A DNA stretch of 64,000 bases from Desmodus rotundus (Eukaryota > Chordata > Mammalia > Chiroptera > Phyllostomidae), in the NCBI RefSeq assembly GCF_022682495.2, contig NC_071398.1, positions 30,321,426 to 30,385,425 on the forward strand, written 5' to 3'. A model generated the notes under the pieces. It was not told the origin of the DNA, did not search any database, and was given only the letters and a program-made list of their open reading frames with translations. The position numbers and the translations under genes are program-made. The stretch's first letter is position 1. Each line of letters opens with the position of its first letter. Shown here in pieces: positions 22,931 through 39,807 of the stretch.

Positions 22931-25900
22931 CTAAGAATCATCCATGCTGGGATATGTGTTTTATAATCTGTTTGCAACTCTTTGTAAAGATCATAGGCTT
23001 TTTTTGTACATTCCAATAACTGCATGACAAAGATGGTACCTACAAATGCAGGGGACGTATTTACATGCAAACACCATGAAGTAGTTAGATGAATAAAAGC
23101 AACAGCACAGAAACATGTGTCTTTCAACAGAAGCAGTAGTGGTTTCATGACTAGATGTCTCCATCACTAGTCCAGCTGCCAGCCACACACATGTGAAAAC
23201 CAAATCGACCCTCCTCCGTACCTGCAAAGGGCAGAGCCATTTCCCTGCACTCCCTGTGAATTCCGAGTGGATTCCACCAAGACCAAGACATACTGGTTCT
23301 GAGCAACTCCAGAAAGCTCATTTTTAGTTGCTCCAGTGTGATGAAAGACCAGGCTGCCTCGCAGCACCCCTGCAGATAGGCTGAATGCTTTCGATCAGTC
23401 CAGCTTGCTTCTAGAACCTACCTGCCCAGAGCCTCGGGTTCTCCCGGCAGAGGCGCCAGTCACCTCACTCCAGGGCCAGGTAAGCTGACCTGCTTCTCTC
23501 ATGCCCGTGCCTGGTTAATGTGAGTGAGGTGAGCTCACGAGGACATGTGAGACTGTGGGGAAGAATAGATGTGTGTCACAGCTGGCCCCCAGTGGTGCAG
23601 AGTGCTGACAAGTTGTGCTGACAAATTTTAATTAATCCCAGAGCAACCTCGTGAGAGTCATTTCTCCCCTGACATGCTCTGGATGTAAAAATCCGAGGCA
23701 GAAAAATCGAGAAACCCAAGATCCGGGGCCGGGGCCGTGGGGAGGAGGGCTCACCACCCCGGGCCCACCTCTCCTCACCCACCCAAGGCTGGGAACCTAC
23801 ACTCACACCTCACCCTGAAAGAGCTGGAAAGGACACTGACCTCTAAGGTCACCAGGCAGCTTGTACGTGTCGGTGGCTCACTGGTCCCACTTACCACAAG
23901 CGAGAGGAGCCTTGTGCACTGGGTTTACTTGTGCTTTTCAGTCTGTTTAGTGACCAAACAGGACCTGGCTGATTTCAGGCCCCTGAAAAATTCTTTATCC
24001 ATCCTTTTGAGTTCTAAGTGTTTAATCATTAGCACACAGATTCCCAAATTCAGGGATGAGTTATGCAATGCATAAGCCAAGGAAGATGATGCTGATATAG
24101 AAAAATCCAGTGCAGCCACAAAAATGCAACGCCCATTGCCAAAACCACTCAGGAGGGGAGAGCCATTGAAACGCAAGCACTCTGACTCCGTTTCCGAAGA
24201 CGTCCACACTGCATCGAACAACCAGCACACTTGGGTTTTGTTGAAACGCCGTGGTGTGGGGTGCGAGTAAACACACATGCAGTAGGAAGACAGGTTCTTT
24301 CCGACACGCACTAACCCGAGATAAGTATGAGGTCTCACCAGCCCTCAGACCCCACCTCCCCAGCGCCTGCCTGGAGCCCAGGGAGGACAGGTGGAGCAGC
24401 CCCATGTCCTGGCTAACACCTGATGTCCCCGCCTGGCTGTGAAAGTGCTGTTCCCTTTCAAAAGAGTTCCAGTGTGGGCAATAGGTTACATGGCCACCCC
24501 GCTGACAAACAGGGCCTCACTGAAAGCCTGGTGGAGGGGCTCCGATCCCACAAGTCCAAGACATTAAGGACTTGTTAAAGCAGATGAAATTATCTGCATT
24601 TTTTTTTTTTTAGTTTGGGTTTTTGTTGATCCTTTAAAGACATCCAAGCCACTACCACCAGCATTATCACTCCGGGCAGGGTGTTCCTGCCAAGGTGGTT
24701 CGCCCTGTCCCTGAGGGCTGGGAGGGCCCCCAGAGGCCCAGGGGGTGCTCCTTGAGATGCCCACAGCGCCCTCCTCCCAGGGCAGTTGCTTATTTCATTC
24801 ACCTGCACAGTAACACACTTTTCAATACGCAGGGTGGAAGGAGCAAGCTCTGTTCTATCTGCATGAAGCTCAGTTTCTTTAACTCTCACAGGTCTTGTCT
24901 TCCGATCTTCCTTGCCTTCGGTCCCAGAACTTCATGGGTGCCTACATTCAGGTGCCTACCAGATTCCGTGACCTCTGTTTCCACAGCTGAGTGTACTGCC
25001 TGACCCCACAGTGTGGAGCACGGCTGACAACACCTCAGTTTCGTGACACTGAGTAACCACCACCACAGAGTCATTTTTAATCTTGCCAAGTACAAGGATT
25101 GGCTCCTAGTCAATTAAGCATAAAGGTGAAGTAACAGGATCAAGAACCCAGATAAGAAGGGAATGAGGGTGAAGCTGACTGGGATGAACTTAAGGGGTCT
25201 GGTTAGTTTCGTTCTCCTGCCCAGGGTGGGCCACGTGTCAGGCAAGACCACCAGGAAGCAAAGACTGAAAAAATGATCTGTCCCAAGTGCCAAGAAGTGT
25301 CCCTAACTCAGCCTTAACACAAGCATGAAAAAGCGTAGTTGCCGTTGTTTAAAAATACAAAACGCAGCTGTATTTTTACAGTGTATCCGTATGCTGAGAT
25401 GATATGAACTACAGAATACAAGGGGTGCCTGAAAGCTAGGGAAGCACAGGGTCACAGTCACTGCGACACGTGGGGTTAGCCCTGACTCAGAAAGCCACGG
25501 AGGAGACACCTGGCACCTAGAGAAAAGTGCAGAAGGAGGTGAGAGCGCATGAGGTGCCTAGAACAGGGAACAGACACCCCTGTAGGCAACGGAAGCAACG
25601 CTTTGGAAGATGGCTAAATGTTCTCCAAGCTCATAGAACAAACGCTGTTTTCAGAGTTTGCTTCCACAAGAAACCCCAACATGGAAGTGCCTGAGACAGA
25701 CGTGCAAACATGTTCCTAACCCTCAGACACGCAGAGAGCCAGCAGGGGCAGCGCACGGTGTGGCCAGGAGCTTGCCATGGGCAAGTCGGGTGCAGGGGGC
25801 CCAGGTCTGGGGTTCGGGATGGCGAGCAAGGCAGGGTGAGAGCGGCAGACCTCACACACCTACCTCACTTGTCTGCCCCACCACACCCCACTGCCTGAGA

Positions 25901-28900
25901 CACAGACACACAGCTCACTGTGCGCCGGGGCCACAGGTTCCGGTCCCACGCTTGACATGTCTGCCATCACGTCTGTGCACTCTCCTGTGGCCCTTCCCAT
26001 CATGTCTGTGCCACACACGGGTGCAGGTCTCCAGCTGCGCTGCCACTGCCTGGTGATGTGGTGACAGCAGCAATCCAAACCCATGGAGGCAGATCAGTCT
26101 TCGCTGGAGCCAGCTCCCTGCCACCCTGCCGGCAGTACCAGCCTTGGCCATTCATCCACACTGACTAAGGGCAGATAAGCCAGGGCTGCTTCCTCGAGGT
26201 CAGCACTTAAGATTAGGGTGCTTGTACTGCAAGAACACTTAACCCAAGAACTTCTCTTCCTCTCTAAATGCTATTAGTTCCCATGGGCAGGCACACCAGG
26301 CACCCACTGACCTTCCATGAATGACTCCTACACCATACTCTATGAGACTGTGAAGGGCAGGGTCGAGAGGAGGGCTGCCCCATGGGGGTCTCCCAAACAT
26401 CGGAACAGGTCAGGAAGAAGACAGTGTGGGGCTCAGGAGGAAGGAATCGGCTCTGAGGGCCAGCTCTGTGCCGGCTGCCTCTGGGGCACTGCAGCACCCC
26501 AGCCCTGGGCCTGAGCTCGTCCCACTGGGCCCTGAGTGAGCTGCTCTTCAGTGTGGCCGCGGCCGCCATCAGAGCGGTACGGCCTGCACCCGCCCCCTGC
26601 CTCTATCCGGCCCTCACACACGCTGTGGCTTACACAGGACACGTGCACCCCTGACCACTGACCGGCCAGTGCCTCCTGAACACGGAGCTAAACCTGACAA
26701 TGTTCTCCAGCTGGACCCTGCTTATCTGCACCGGTCACCATTTCCAAAGAAAGGCCATCCAGTGTAGCCTGAATGAAATAAAACCCACACATCCTCACCA
26801 CTCAGGTGAGCTGCGTGTGAAACTCATCTCCACTCTAGCCATGAAACCACTAACCCTGACGTAGATGCCTTTTTTGTGAATGAACACAGATCTGTCTCAA
26901 TCTGCATTTTCTTTCTCCCATTTTCTTTCCCGTGGTGCATGTAAGCTGTTTGCTAATACTGTGCGATCATTCTGTGCACTGGCAAAAGAGAATGTGGACT
27001 ATGTTCTGTTTTTCTTATTAATGAAGCAGCTAAAAACATTACCTCAGCCTTTTCCTTTTAGCTGGAAAAATAGCTTGGTTACTTACAAAATGAAAATAAA
27101 ATAATTTTCTTTAATGAATGTAAGTGTTTCAATCTTACCACTACCACATACCCCACTACCTGAAAGAAAGGGACACTGCTGTGGTTAAAGAGAAGCTCTG
27201 CTCGTCTTAGTAACAAACGCTGCCACTTGAAAGTCAGGTGACTTGCATCATCTCACATATGAGTGTCGTTATTGCAAGTTCCTTCTAGTGGCAAGATTTC
27301 AAGATGGATTGTTGCAACTTACAGAACCGAGCCTCCGATAACGAAGAGCGTCCCTCCGCCATATTTGGAGGATCTTCTTGTTTTGAGTAGGAAAGCTCTG
27401 TGAGCACAAACCTGAAATGTGCCCCCCACCTTCCCATGGCAGCATTCCCCCATGTGACTGGACAGTCCCTGTCCATCCGCGGCCTCGGGGCCCCGATTCC
27501 TCACCCTAAACTCAGTGCCTGAGGACTCCTGCCCTGCCCAGTGATCACTCCCCTCTGCCAACTAACTGGCCCCACGGATCTCACAGTATTGTTTTTTCAA
27601 ACCTCTTTTAATTTTCTTAAACATCAACATCTATGCTTCCTACAGGGCGGCTACTAGGTATCTTTCTTTCCCATTACTCTCTGCCTCGGCACCCTCCCCT
27701 GACACACCGTGGCCTCTCCAGGCTCAGCTCCATGGACAAGACCCACCCCCCCCACCACACCGAGGCCCACAGTCCCCACACACCGCTCAATGTGCCCATC
27801 TTCAGCGCAACAGCAACAACTTCCATGGTGACTCCTCACCCCAAACCCAGCTCCCCTTGGTCCCAGCACCTGGGCCACCAGCTGTTCTGGTCAGTGCCTC
27901 AGCTTCCCACTGGACACCACGGTCAGATCCCTGGTGACCAGGCACGGCCTGGATTCAGAAGGCACTACCGCAGCTCTCTTACAAACAAAAGAAGACCAAG
28001 GCTTACACTCAGGATAAGACGGGACTGGTCTCTGGTGCCCAGCGGCGCACACATAGCCTGCTCCCGATGTAAAACACCTGGGGAGGCAGGAGTCACGGGA
28101 CAGCCCCCAGTGCACACAGGAACTCAGACTGATGCAGGAGGCTTTCGGACCGGACTTGCTGGAGTGACAGCTCATCACTTTTCCGTCATGCGAGGACACA
28201 AGAGTCCCCTCCCTGCCATCCTCCGACACAATCAACACTTGTGTCGCCTTCTTACTGCAACACACTTGGGGGGCTTCAAACCAAGCTGGCTCCTAATCTC
28301 ACAAGGGCAGCCTCCTGAGGGCCCCTCTCCCCACCGAGCGGGATGCCCCTGCAGAGGCTAACTTTCACCAGCAGGCCCTGCCAGTACCTGTCCCCTCGAT
28401 ACACTTCCACTGTCACCTAGCCACTGACTTTCTGCTTATACCAACTTAGTTAAAAAAAAAGTCGGATGTCAAATTGCAATAAACACCACTGCCACTTTAA
28501 AAAGGCAGCACTTTAAATGATGAACACTCTCAAGCTTAACTGGTAGTCCCCCTGATTTTCACTCAATCCAACCCAATCCCAAGAGAGCCATGGCCTTTCC
28601 CCACCCCCTTCAAATTCCTCTTACTTCAGCCTGACCCAGACAGCGGCTCAGCTGCTCCTGGAAAGTGGGGGGAATAGGGAACTCGTCATTCTCAAAGCCC
28701 CAGGGAACCCTCCACGGAGCTCTGGCGTGGTGTCCTCAGGGCTGAAGTGGCAAGTTGACAGGCACCAGTAAGAGAAAGGGTAGAGCCCACCGAGGGGTTG
28801 GGTGTTAAGGGGCGCTTACCAACAACCATCAGCCTGCCGAGGACAGCAAGGCAGGCTGCTCCACTGCATGGCCCTTGCTGACCTGATCTTGGCCGACTCC

Positions 28901-30844
28901 CAGCTGTTCCGGCTCCAGCAAGGCAGGGGGCTTCGTACCAGCCTCTCCTGGCTAAGGTGGACATTGAGGTGTCGAGAGCATTCAGCCAGGCAAACCAATC
29001 ACCAGGAAACGGACGGGCGGCAGGGCATTGGTCGATGCTCGTGGGGCACCACCTGGTCCTGTGTCAAGTTCCCACCTCCCCAGTTGCTGCACACTGAAGG
29101 CACACTGTCACTGCTGTTTTAACCACAGCAATTACACAGCGGAGATAGCACCTCTTCTGGAAGCTCGTTTATTTAATCCTCATGGTTTCTGATCAACCTC
29201 TTCACTCAAACTGCATCTTCAGTAACAGCCCCGTGGGCATGACAACAAAACATACAAGATGCTTCTTCTTTGAGGGTTATTTCTCTTTCAACTTAGTTGA
29301 TTAAAAATTATTGTCTTCTTTCAAATATCATTTAGCTACAGGCTCCTCTAAGAAAAATGGCCTCCGATGACAGATAACTGAGCTGGAGCCGCCTAGATCT
29401 CCCAATTATTTCTTCCCAAAGTCTCAGCCAAGCCCCAGCAGCTGCACAGCCGAGCCTCGTGTGCTTGTGTCAAAGGACTGGGCAGACAGGCCCTGAAGCC
29501 TCTGTGCAGTTGCCAAGGGCCAGCTGTGGCGCTCAGCTGGATGTTCAGCCCTGCCCAAAGAGTTGCCAGCTAGACTCTGCCCAGAATGCCAGAAAAGGAC
29601 TCAGGCTGCCCAAGTACCCAAGGAAGTTGCCAAAATACGAGGGTAATGCCAGAACACCTCACCCTTCTACCCAACACAGCCGTGCCAACCAGCCAAGCGC
29701 TGCGCTGCCTAATACCCACTGGCCTCTCCCGATGACCAGGGCTCCTATGGGCCCTGCAAGGCCCTGTACCCAGAGAGAGGCTCTGGCAGGCAGCTGTGGC
29801 GGCCAGGCTACTGCAAGAGAAGAGCTTCTTATTTCTCAGCCTGCAAGAGCCCATTTCCCCTCTGGATCCTTCCAGGTCACACAGGTCACACCCATGGGAG
29901 CTGGTAGGGGCTGAGCCTCATGAGAAGGTAAAGGCAAGGTGGAAGGAGGGGCACACTGGCCCAGGTCCTTCCCCTGAAGCCGAGGACCACGCCCTGCTCT
30001 GCCAGAGGCAAGCATTCCCACTTGTTTTTTCTTGAACAGGTAATGAATGGGATTGGCCCCAGTACTGAAAACTAAGATCCTATGTTCTCATTGTTGAGAA
30101 GATATTTAAGATGACAAAATGCACCAGGTAGTAATTCAAAGCCCAATTCTGACCCCAATTATACAAATGAAAGGAGGTCTCTTGCCACCCCCCTTGGAGC
30201 AGGCACCAGCCAGTGTGTGAGCACACCACGGCACCACGATTTCTGCAGGGAGGGCTCCCACTCCCATGGCAGGTGCTACACAGCAACGCTACGTGGGGAT
30301 AGTGGGGAGCTGCCCCCCACCTTTCCTTCCTGTCACTTTGCAAATAACAGCCTTGAGCCCAAGGGGAGAGGAAGAGAGAATGGCTCCACCACCTCCTCCC
30401 CAACAAGGCTAAGGGAACGATCCTGAATCTTCGGGTGTGCTTGATCACCAAGAGAGCCCCAAGAACAGCCGATGGCTGTTCTGACAGAAAGGGGTCAGGA
30501 CCACCCAGCCAAAAGTTATTTTACTTTACATGTAATAAGGAAACTCATGCAGGCAGTTGGAGGTTACTCCTGATAATTTTTAGAAAGAGTCAAAAAGTCA
30601 ATCTCCAGGTTGTTGCCATGTGGTCAATTGGAACACTTATCTCCTGGTTTTGCAGAAGGGAAACCCCCACACAAAGCACAAATGTTCCAGTATTAGTAGA
30701 ACAGAAATGTGCTTCCTGTAGGCGCTTCATGTTCAAAGTGCTGCCTGCTGTGTGGGTGGCCCACCCTCATCCTGGCCCTGCCCCATGGGCCCCACCAGGA
30801 CTTCAGGGGCTTCAAGGCCACACAGAAGACAACCTTGGCGGTAG
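22931..30844. other. Intergenic DNA between convergent genes
   Basis: No exon, RNA gene or clear gene remnant is recognised between the JPH3 and KLHDC4 3' ends. A possible MIR trace lies near 23600-23710. There is a T-run at about 24599-24612. AT-richer blocks at about 26870-27130 and 29160-29420 are unassigned. The longest open frame (+, 27633-28361, 242 codons) is Pro/His/Ser-rich with no recognisable domain and is treated as chance. Confidence 0.7.
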
Positions 30845-30861
30845 CCTTGTTCCAAGTCCAG

Positions 30862-30867
30862 TTTATT
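30862..30867 (-). terminator. KLHDC4: KLHDC4 poly(A) signal
   Basis: AATAAA on the minus strand, 68 bases beyond the stop codon. It is followed by GT-rich sequence ('ggttgtcttctgtgtggc' on the minus strand). It predicts a short 3'UTR ending near 30845. Confidence 0.75.
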
Positions 30868-30934
30868 TTGAATTATACAGTGATGCCAGGGAAGACAGCC
30901 TCATTCAGTTTAGCTGCTGGCCCAGCCTGGTGGC

Positions 30935-31107
30935 TCATGCAGAGTCATCAAAGAAAGCTTTTGCCATGGCATGGGCTACCTTTAGTACTCTCTTCTCCTT
31001 TGCTTCTGGCCCAGCATCGTCTCGAGCAAGCCTCACCCAGTACTGCTCGGTCCTAGGCAGGTAGTCTGCAAACTGCTCGCCAGGCGTCACCACAGGGTGC
31101 TGTGGCT
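30935..31107 (-). CDS. KLHDC4: KLHDC4 last coding exon
   Basis: 173 coding bases. The acceptor reads ctccttccccatgaaag on the minus strand. The first two bases complete a Glu codon begun in the preceding exon. The peptide runs PQHPVVTPGEQFADYLPRTE...YWVRLAR...AKEKRVLKVAHAMAKAFFDD and ends SA before TGA (30935-30937). It is the conserved C-terminal tail of KLHDC4, downstream of the kelch region and the acidic stretch. No domain name is known to me for this tail, although ADYLPRTE and LKVAHAMA are its hallmark. Confidence 0.93.
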
Positions 31108-31343
31108 CTTTCATGGGGAAGGAGAATAAGAAGCATGTTCAGCTGAGGAAGGAGGCCTGGGTCAGGCAGTGCAGGCCACCTGCTCGTGGCCCAGCGGAGT
31201 GAACCTGCCTTACAGAAACGACACCGCACTGGCACCGCTCAAACAAGTTGCTCCAACGTGCTCCAGGTGCGAATGTCTTTTTTAAAAACTTAGGCTCGCC
31301 TCCAGAGCATATCTACAAAGCAGTCACATTTTAATACACTCAC
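31108..31343 (-). other. KLHDC4: KLHDC4 short intron (last)
   Basis: 236 bp, GTGAGTGT donor to AAAG acceptor. Nothing else is seen in it. Confidence 0.9.
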
Positions 31344-31445
31344 CCTCATCCTCACTTCTGTCCTCGTCCTCTTCTCTGCCCTCGGCGCCCTCGGCCGCAT
31401 CGCTGTCCTCGTCCGAGTCGGTCTCCTCCAGCCACTCCTGAGTTT
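31344..31445 (-). CDS. KLHDC4: KLHDC4 exon, acidic tail
   Basis: 102 bp. It enters in phase (shared G plus AA gives Glu) as TQEWLEETDSDED, and continues with alternating Glu/Asp/Gly to RSEDE before GTGAGTG. The acidic low-complexity stretch follows the kelch domain in KLHDC4 and is probably disordered. Its exact length varies among mammals, so the repeat-like GAG/GAC codons here may be polymorphic. Confidence 0.93.
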
Positions 31446-35392
<3,947 letters not shown>

Positions 35393-35879
35393 CTAAGAGT
35401 AGATTTTAAAATGTAAAAATCTGCCATTCTAACCACCACGATCGTGCTAGAAACACTCTCGTGCTCTTCCTTACTACAGCTTTCTGTGGCTTCCACAGCA
35501 AACCTGCTTTAAGTGGATGGGGGCTCTAATGGAGACCCCGTGGGACCACTAATGGTATCACGACACAGCGACCTCCCCATTTTCAGTCCCTGCGTCGTAT
35601 CTTCAGTTCCCATCATTCCAATCATGTGATGCAGGCCTCACTGCAAGGACCAAATTAATGCTGCAGAAGCCAGCCACTGCCCATGTGAAAACGTCTGAGC
35701 TTTTAAAACAAGCACAGGTGTCTGAACGCAGGGTCTTCACAGCTCCAAACCAGTGTTATTAGCTACGCAGACCAGACACCTCATTCTCCACAGCAACGTC
35801 CCAGGCCTCACGCCGGAGCTGCCACCCAAACACTTGGCAAATGTATTACCCTGGGTGGCAGGATCTCAGTAAAACTTAA

Positions 35880-36880
35880 TTTCTTTGTATTTGTACTTTA
35901 AATTCCCTATTTTAACAAAATTTCAATTTCAGAATAGTTGTACAGAAAAATTCAGAAGACGGCACCAAGGATTCCCACCTACCCTGCACCCAGGTCCCCT
36001 ACAGTTAACATCTTACATTAGGGGGACACATCTGTCACAATTAATGAACCAAGAGACAAACCGCTATTAACTGAGACAATTCTTTATTTAGATTTCCTTA
36101 GTTTCCCCTACTGTCCTTTTCTGTTCTGGGACACCGTGCTATACTGAGTAGTCATGGACCCTCCGATTCCTCTGGGCCTGACAGCTTTTAGACGTGCCTT
36201 GCTTCCGATGACCGCGGCAGTTTTGAGGAGTGCAGGCCAGGTGCTTTGCAGAGTGCTGTTTTTCTCCGGGCTGCACAGGGCTGTGGGGTTTTTGGTGGTG
36301 GGTCCCAGAGGTACAGCACCCCTCTCATCACATCACATCAAGGATGCATGCTGTCACCATCACTTTATCACCCGCCCACCCCACTGCCAACCTTCCACAC
36401 TGTCCTCTTCAAGGGGACACCACTTTGAAGCCCCCATTTGCAGAGAAGGAAGTCACGCTCCACCTCTCCGAGGTCACGCTGTCCGCCCGATGTCTGTGGA
36501 ACGCTGCACCGCAGCTTTGTCTCCTCCTCCCATTTACCTATTCAACCATTTGTCTGTATCATACGGGCCCATGGTTATTTACACTGCACATCGGGCTGCA
36601 ATCCAGCGTCATTGCATTTTGTTGCTGAAATGGTTCCAGCTTCGACCACTGGGAACTCTTTCAGTTGGCTCCTGGTTCCTTTGACACACCCCATCAATGT
36701 GGGTTTCTTATAAATATTTTCTTAGGATTTGGCACTACAGGATGCTCCAGACTCACCTGGCATATTTCTTGCCCTAGTCCTAGAATTGGCCATTTCTCCA
36801 AGGAGTCCTGGCTCTTTTTATGAAGGTGGTACTAGAAACTAAGATCTGGGCCCCGGGTGCACTCACTGCTGCTGGGTGCT
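35880..36880. repeat. Old LINE (L1M-like) fragment
   Basis: Resembles a widespread ancient L1 segment: 'cagttaacatcttacattag', 'aattaatgaaccaagagaca', 'gatttccttagtttccccta', 'gcagttttgaggagtgcagg' and 'catcacatcacatcaaggat' in order. No useful open frame remains. Orientation was not determined. Confidence 0.55.
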
Positions 36881-38845
36881 GCTGCTTCTTGACCCACTCA
36901 GCTGACAGAGTCAGAAAATGTAGACGCACAATTATTTTTCTTTTAACTAATGAGCATGTACCGCATTTACTATAAGGGAGGGGAAGCGATTCTTTTGGAA
37001 ACAAAACAAACAATCCAAGAGTATCCTAACACCAAGGAGGTTCAACAAGAGTCGTGTGTGGGAAACAGCTGGAGTCTTGGGAAGTGAAAACTGGGGCAAG
37101 CCTCTTGTTTTTCTTCTGGGAACATCTGCACAATTCAACTGATGCAATTTCTGCATGTTATACCGTTCCTACGACTAGATATTCTCTTTTTCTAGCAGGT
37201 TAACACTGAGGAAATGGCTGCCACTCCACGCCTACCCACCCTTCCAGACTGAAAGACCCAGCTTTATTAGGAACTAAATGCACACCCAGAGGCCTCTCCC
37301 ACTGGTGGGGGGAGGGGGGAGGGGAAGGAACTCAGTGACATCTCTACTCATCATTCTTGTCATTAGAAACTCAGACAACAGCTATGCTTCAGCCAAACTC
37401 TCTCTGGCCTCATATTTGTCACGGTACCTGCTGACATTAGCTGTACTGTTCTGCTGACAGCAATGATTGCTTCTCAGAACCAACAGGCTTTTATGCCAGA
37501 ACACTTAAACACACCCCCTTAAAGGCCCGGATAGCCAGAACCCTTCCTAAGGAGGGCTACTAGCTCACCCATGCCCACAGCCTCCAGAGTGACAGCCAGG
37601 AACAGCTCTGGCTGGGGGACGAGAATGCCACACCTTTCCAACAGGAGCTGACTAGTTAACAGGTCAGCACACCCCAGTAACTTTCTAACTCCTCCTTCAA
37701 AGAGATTTCTTTTCTTAAAGTGTGGTGACTTCCCCAAAATCCAATCTCCCTGTTCTCAAAAGGAACAAAAAGCTGCCTTGTGTTGCTATTCTCTTATTGT
37801 AGATCACCTGTGCCAGATATTTCTACTCCTGCAAATCACACTGACTTTAACTTTACCCAGTTAGTCTTTTCCCTGGGGTAAACTGTACTAGAAGAGGAAA
37901 TAGAATTTGCATGAATTTTTGGAGATGCCAAATTTCCACCTCGCGAGTCGAAGCTCTGAAGAGGGTCCATCCAGCCTTCCTCTAAGGATGAGCCTCCTCC
38001 TCTAAGCAGCTCTGGGGACTGATGTTAATGCCACACAGCAGTAACCCAGGCCTTCACTCCACAGAGCAGAACTATTCCTCCACTCACAAATTTCTGTCTT
38101 ATTCAGTATTAATGGGATCCAAAAACATCTGAGAGACAGATGTGTATCAAGTGTCACAACATCAAGTTGAAAAAACCTCAACTGTCTCTGAAATTATTCA
38201 GCATCTCTCTGAGACCCCAGAGATCAGCACTGGGCTGCCCATACCACCCTCCCCCACCCCAGCCCCAGGCTGCGCCCTCACAGCCCACACCCAAGCTCTG
38301 TACCCACGTCCTTGAACCAGCAGCTCTGGCTCCCTCAGTCTTAGGCTCGGAGATGGACTCATTTCAACTGTCATGGGAACAGACACCCCAGGCTGCCCCA
38401 GACTCCCATTTTCAGTGCATCCAGTCCTTGGAAAAGGTGGCAACAGCTCTGACGTGAGCAAAGGCCCTGCACTCCAGAGAACCAAACTCAGTAATCTCGC
38501 TCTCTGGGGCATTCCAAAGTTCATCCCCAAAGGACAGGAGAGGTTCCATAGAAAGTAGCTGCAACTTGGTCAAGATGCAAACAAAATGAAAAGCCCTGAA
38601 AGAGAGAAGCTAGCTTCAAGTTACCTGCTCTTCCAGGGTTGATCAGAGCAGCCTCACAACACATCCAAACCAGGAACTGTGCGAACACATAAAGCTCCAG
38701 TCCTGAGAGCTAAGAAATAGCAATACAACTAACAGCAAGGGCAGGAGGCCCGCCAGCCTGGCGGTTCTGGTTCCAGCTAACTGACAGAGACAGCCCCATC
38801 TGCATGTGTGCTCGAGTCATCTCGCAGACAGGCGAGGATCAGCTA

Positions 38846-39807
38846 CAGTCGCCTCCCCTTACTCACGGTTTCACTCCCCCCACTTCATTTAACCTGTGGT
38901 CAACCATATAAACAACGCACATTTTCAAACTGCAAGGCATGAAATAGCAGGATGAAACCTCACACCATCCCACCAGAGACGTGAATCATTCCTTTGGTGC
39001 CTCAACACTGTATATGCTTCCTGCCCGTTAGTCACAATCAAATCAGTTATTGAATCGACTGTGATGGTATCACAGTGTGTATTCAAGTCAACCTTATTTG
39101 CTTACTCATGCCCCAAAGCATGGGGGTAGTGATGCCAGCAATTCACATATGCCAACAAGAAGCCGTGTTTCCATTAAGTGTGAGCACTCCTGACTTAATA
39201 AGGGAAGAAAAAAACCTGTATGCTGAGGTTGCTAAGATGTACAGTAAGAACAAATCTTCTAACCATGAAACTGCTAAGAAGGAAAAAGAAATTCATGCTG
39301 CTTTTGCTGTCACACCTCAAACTGCAAAAGTTAAGGCCACAGCACATGTAAGTTAGTTGAGGTGGAAAAGGCATCGAATTTGTGGGTGGAAGACATGAGC
39401 AGAGCAATGTGCTGCCACTGAGGACCGCACATGGTGCCGGAAAGCACTGAGCCTACAGAAAGCCTTCAGCAAGGAACCCCGATCCGAGTGACACCAAGAC
39501 ACCCACTGCACAGTCACTGAGTGGCCAGATTCAGGGACAGGTCTGCACTGAAACACACAGAAATTACTGGGGAGGGAGCGAGCAAGCACTCACAACTTTA
39601 TTACAGTACATCATTGTAACTCTTCTATTTTATTGTTAGTTACTGTTGTTACTCTTTTACTACATCTGGTTTATAAATTAGACTCTATCATAAGTATGTG
39701 TGTATAGGAAAAATGAGGTATACACAGGGGTTGGTACTCTCCATGGTTTCAGGCATCCACTGGGAGACAGACTTAAAACATACTCCCCACACATAAGGAG
39801 ACCACTG
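38846..39807 (+). mobile_element. Tigger-type DNA transposon remnant
   Basis: Terminal inverted repeats are visible (cagtcgcctccccttac at the left, ataaggagaccactg at the right), each bordered by TA, the target of Tc1/mariner-type elements. The interior encodes a broken pogo/Tigger transposase N terminus. Around 39195-39350 one frame reads DLIREEKNLYAEVAKMYSKN, then KKEKEIHAAFAVTPQTAKVK, the CENP-B-like helix-turn-helix region. Further fragments follow in other frames ('gtgggtggaagacatgagca'). Much of the transposase is missing, so it is non-autonomous. Confidence 0.75.
39195..39356 (+). pseudogene. Tigger transposase N-terminal fragment
   Basis: A short open stretch matching the DNA-binding part of Tigger transposase (AEVAKMYSKN, KKEKEIHAAF). 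It stops after ATAHVS, where the intact protein would continue. Confidence 0.7.
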
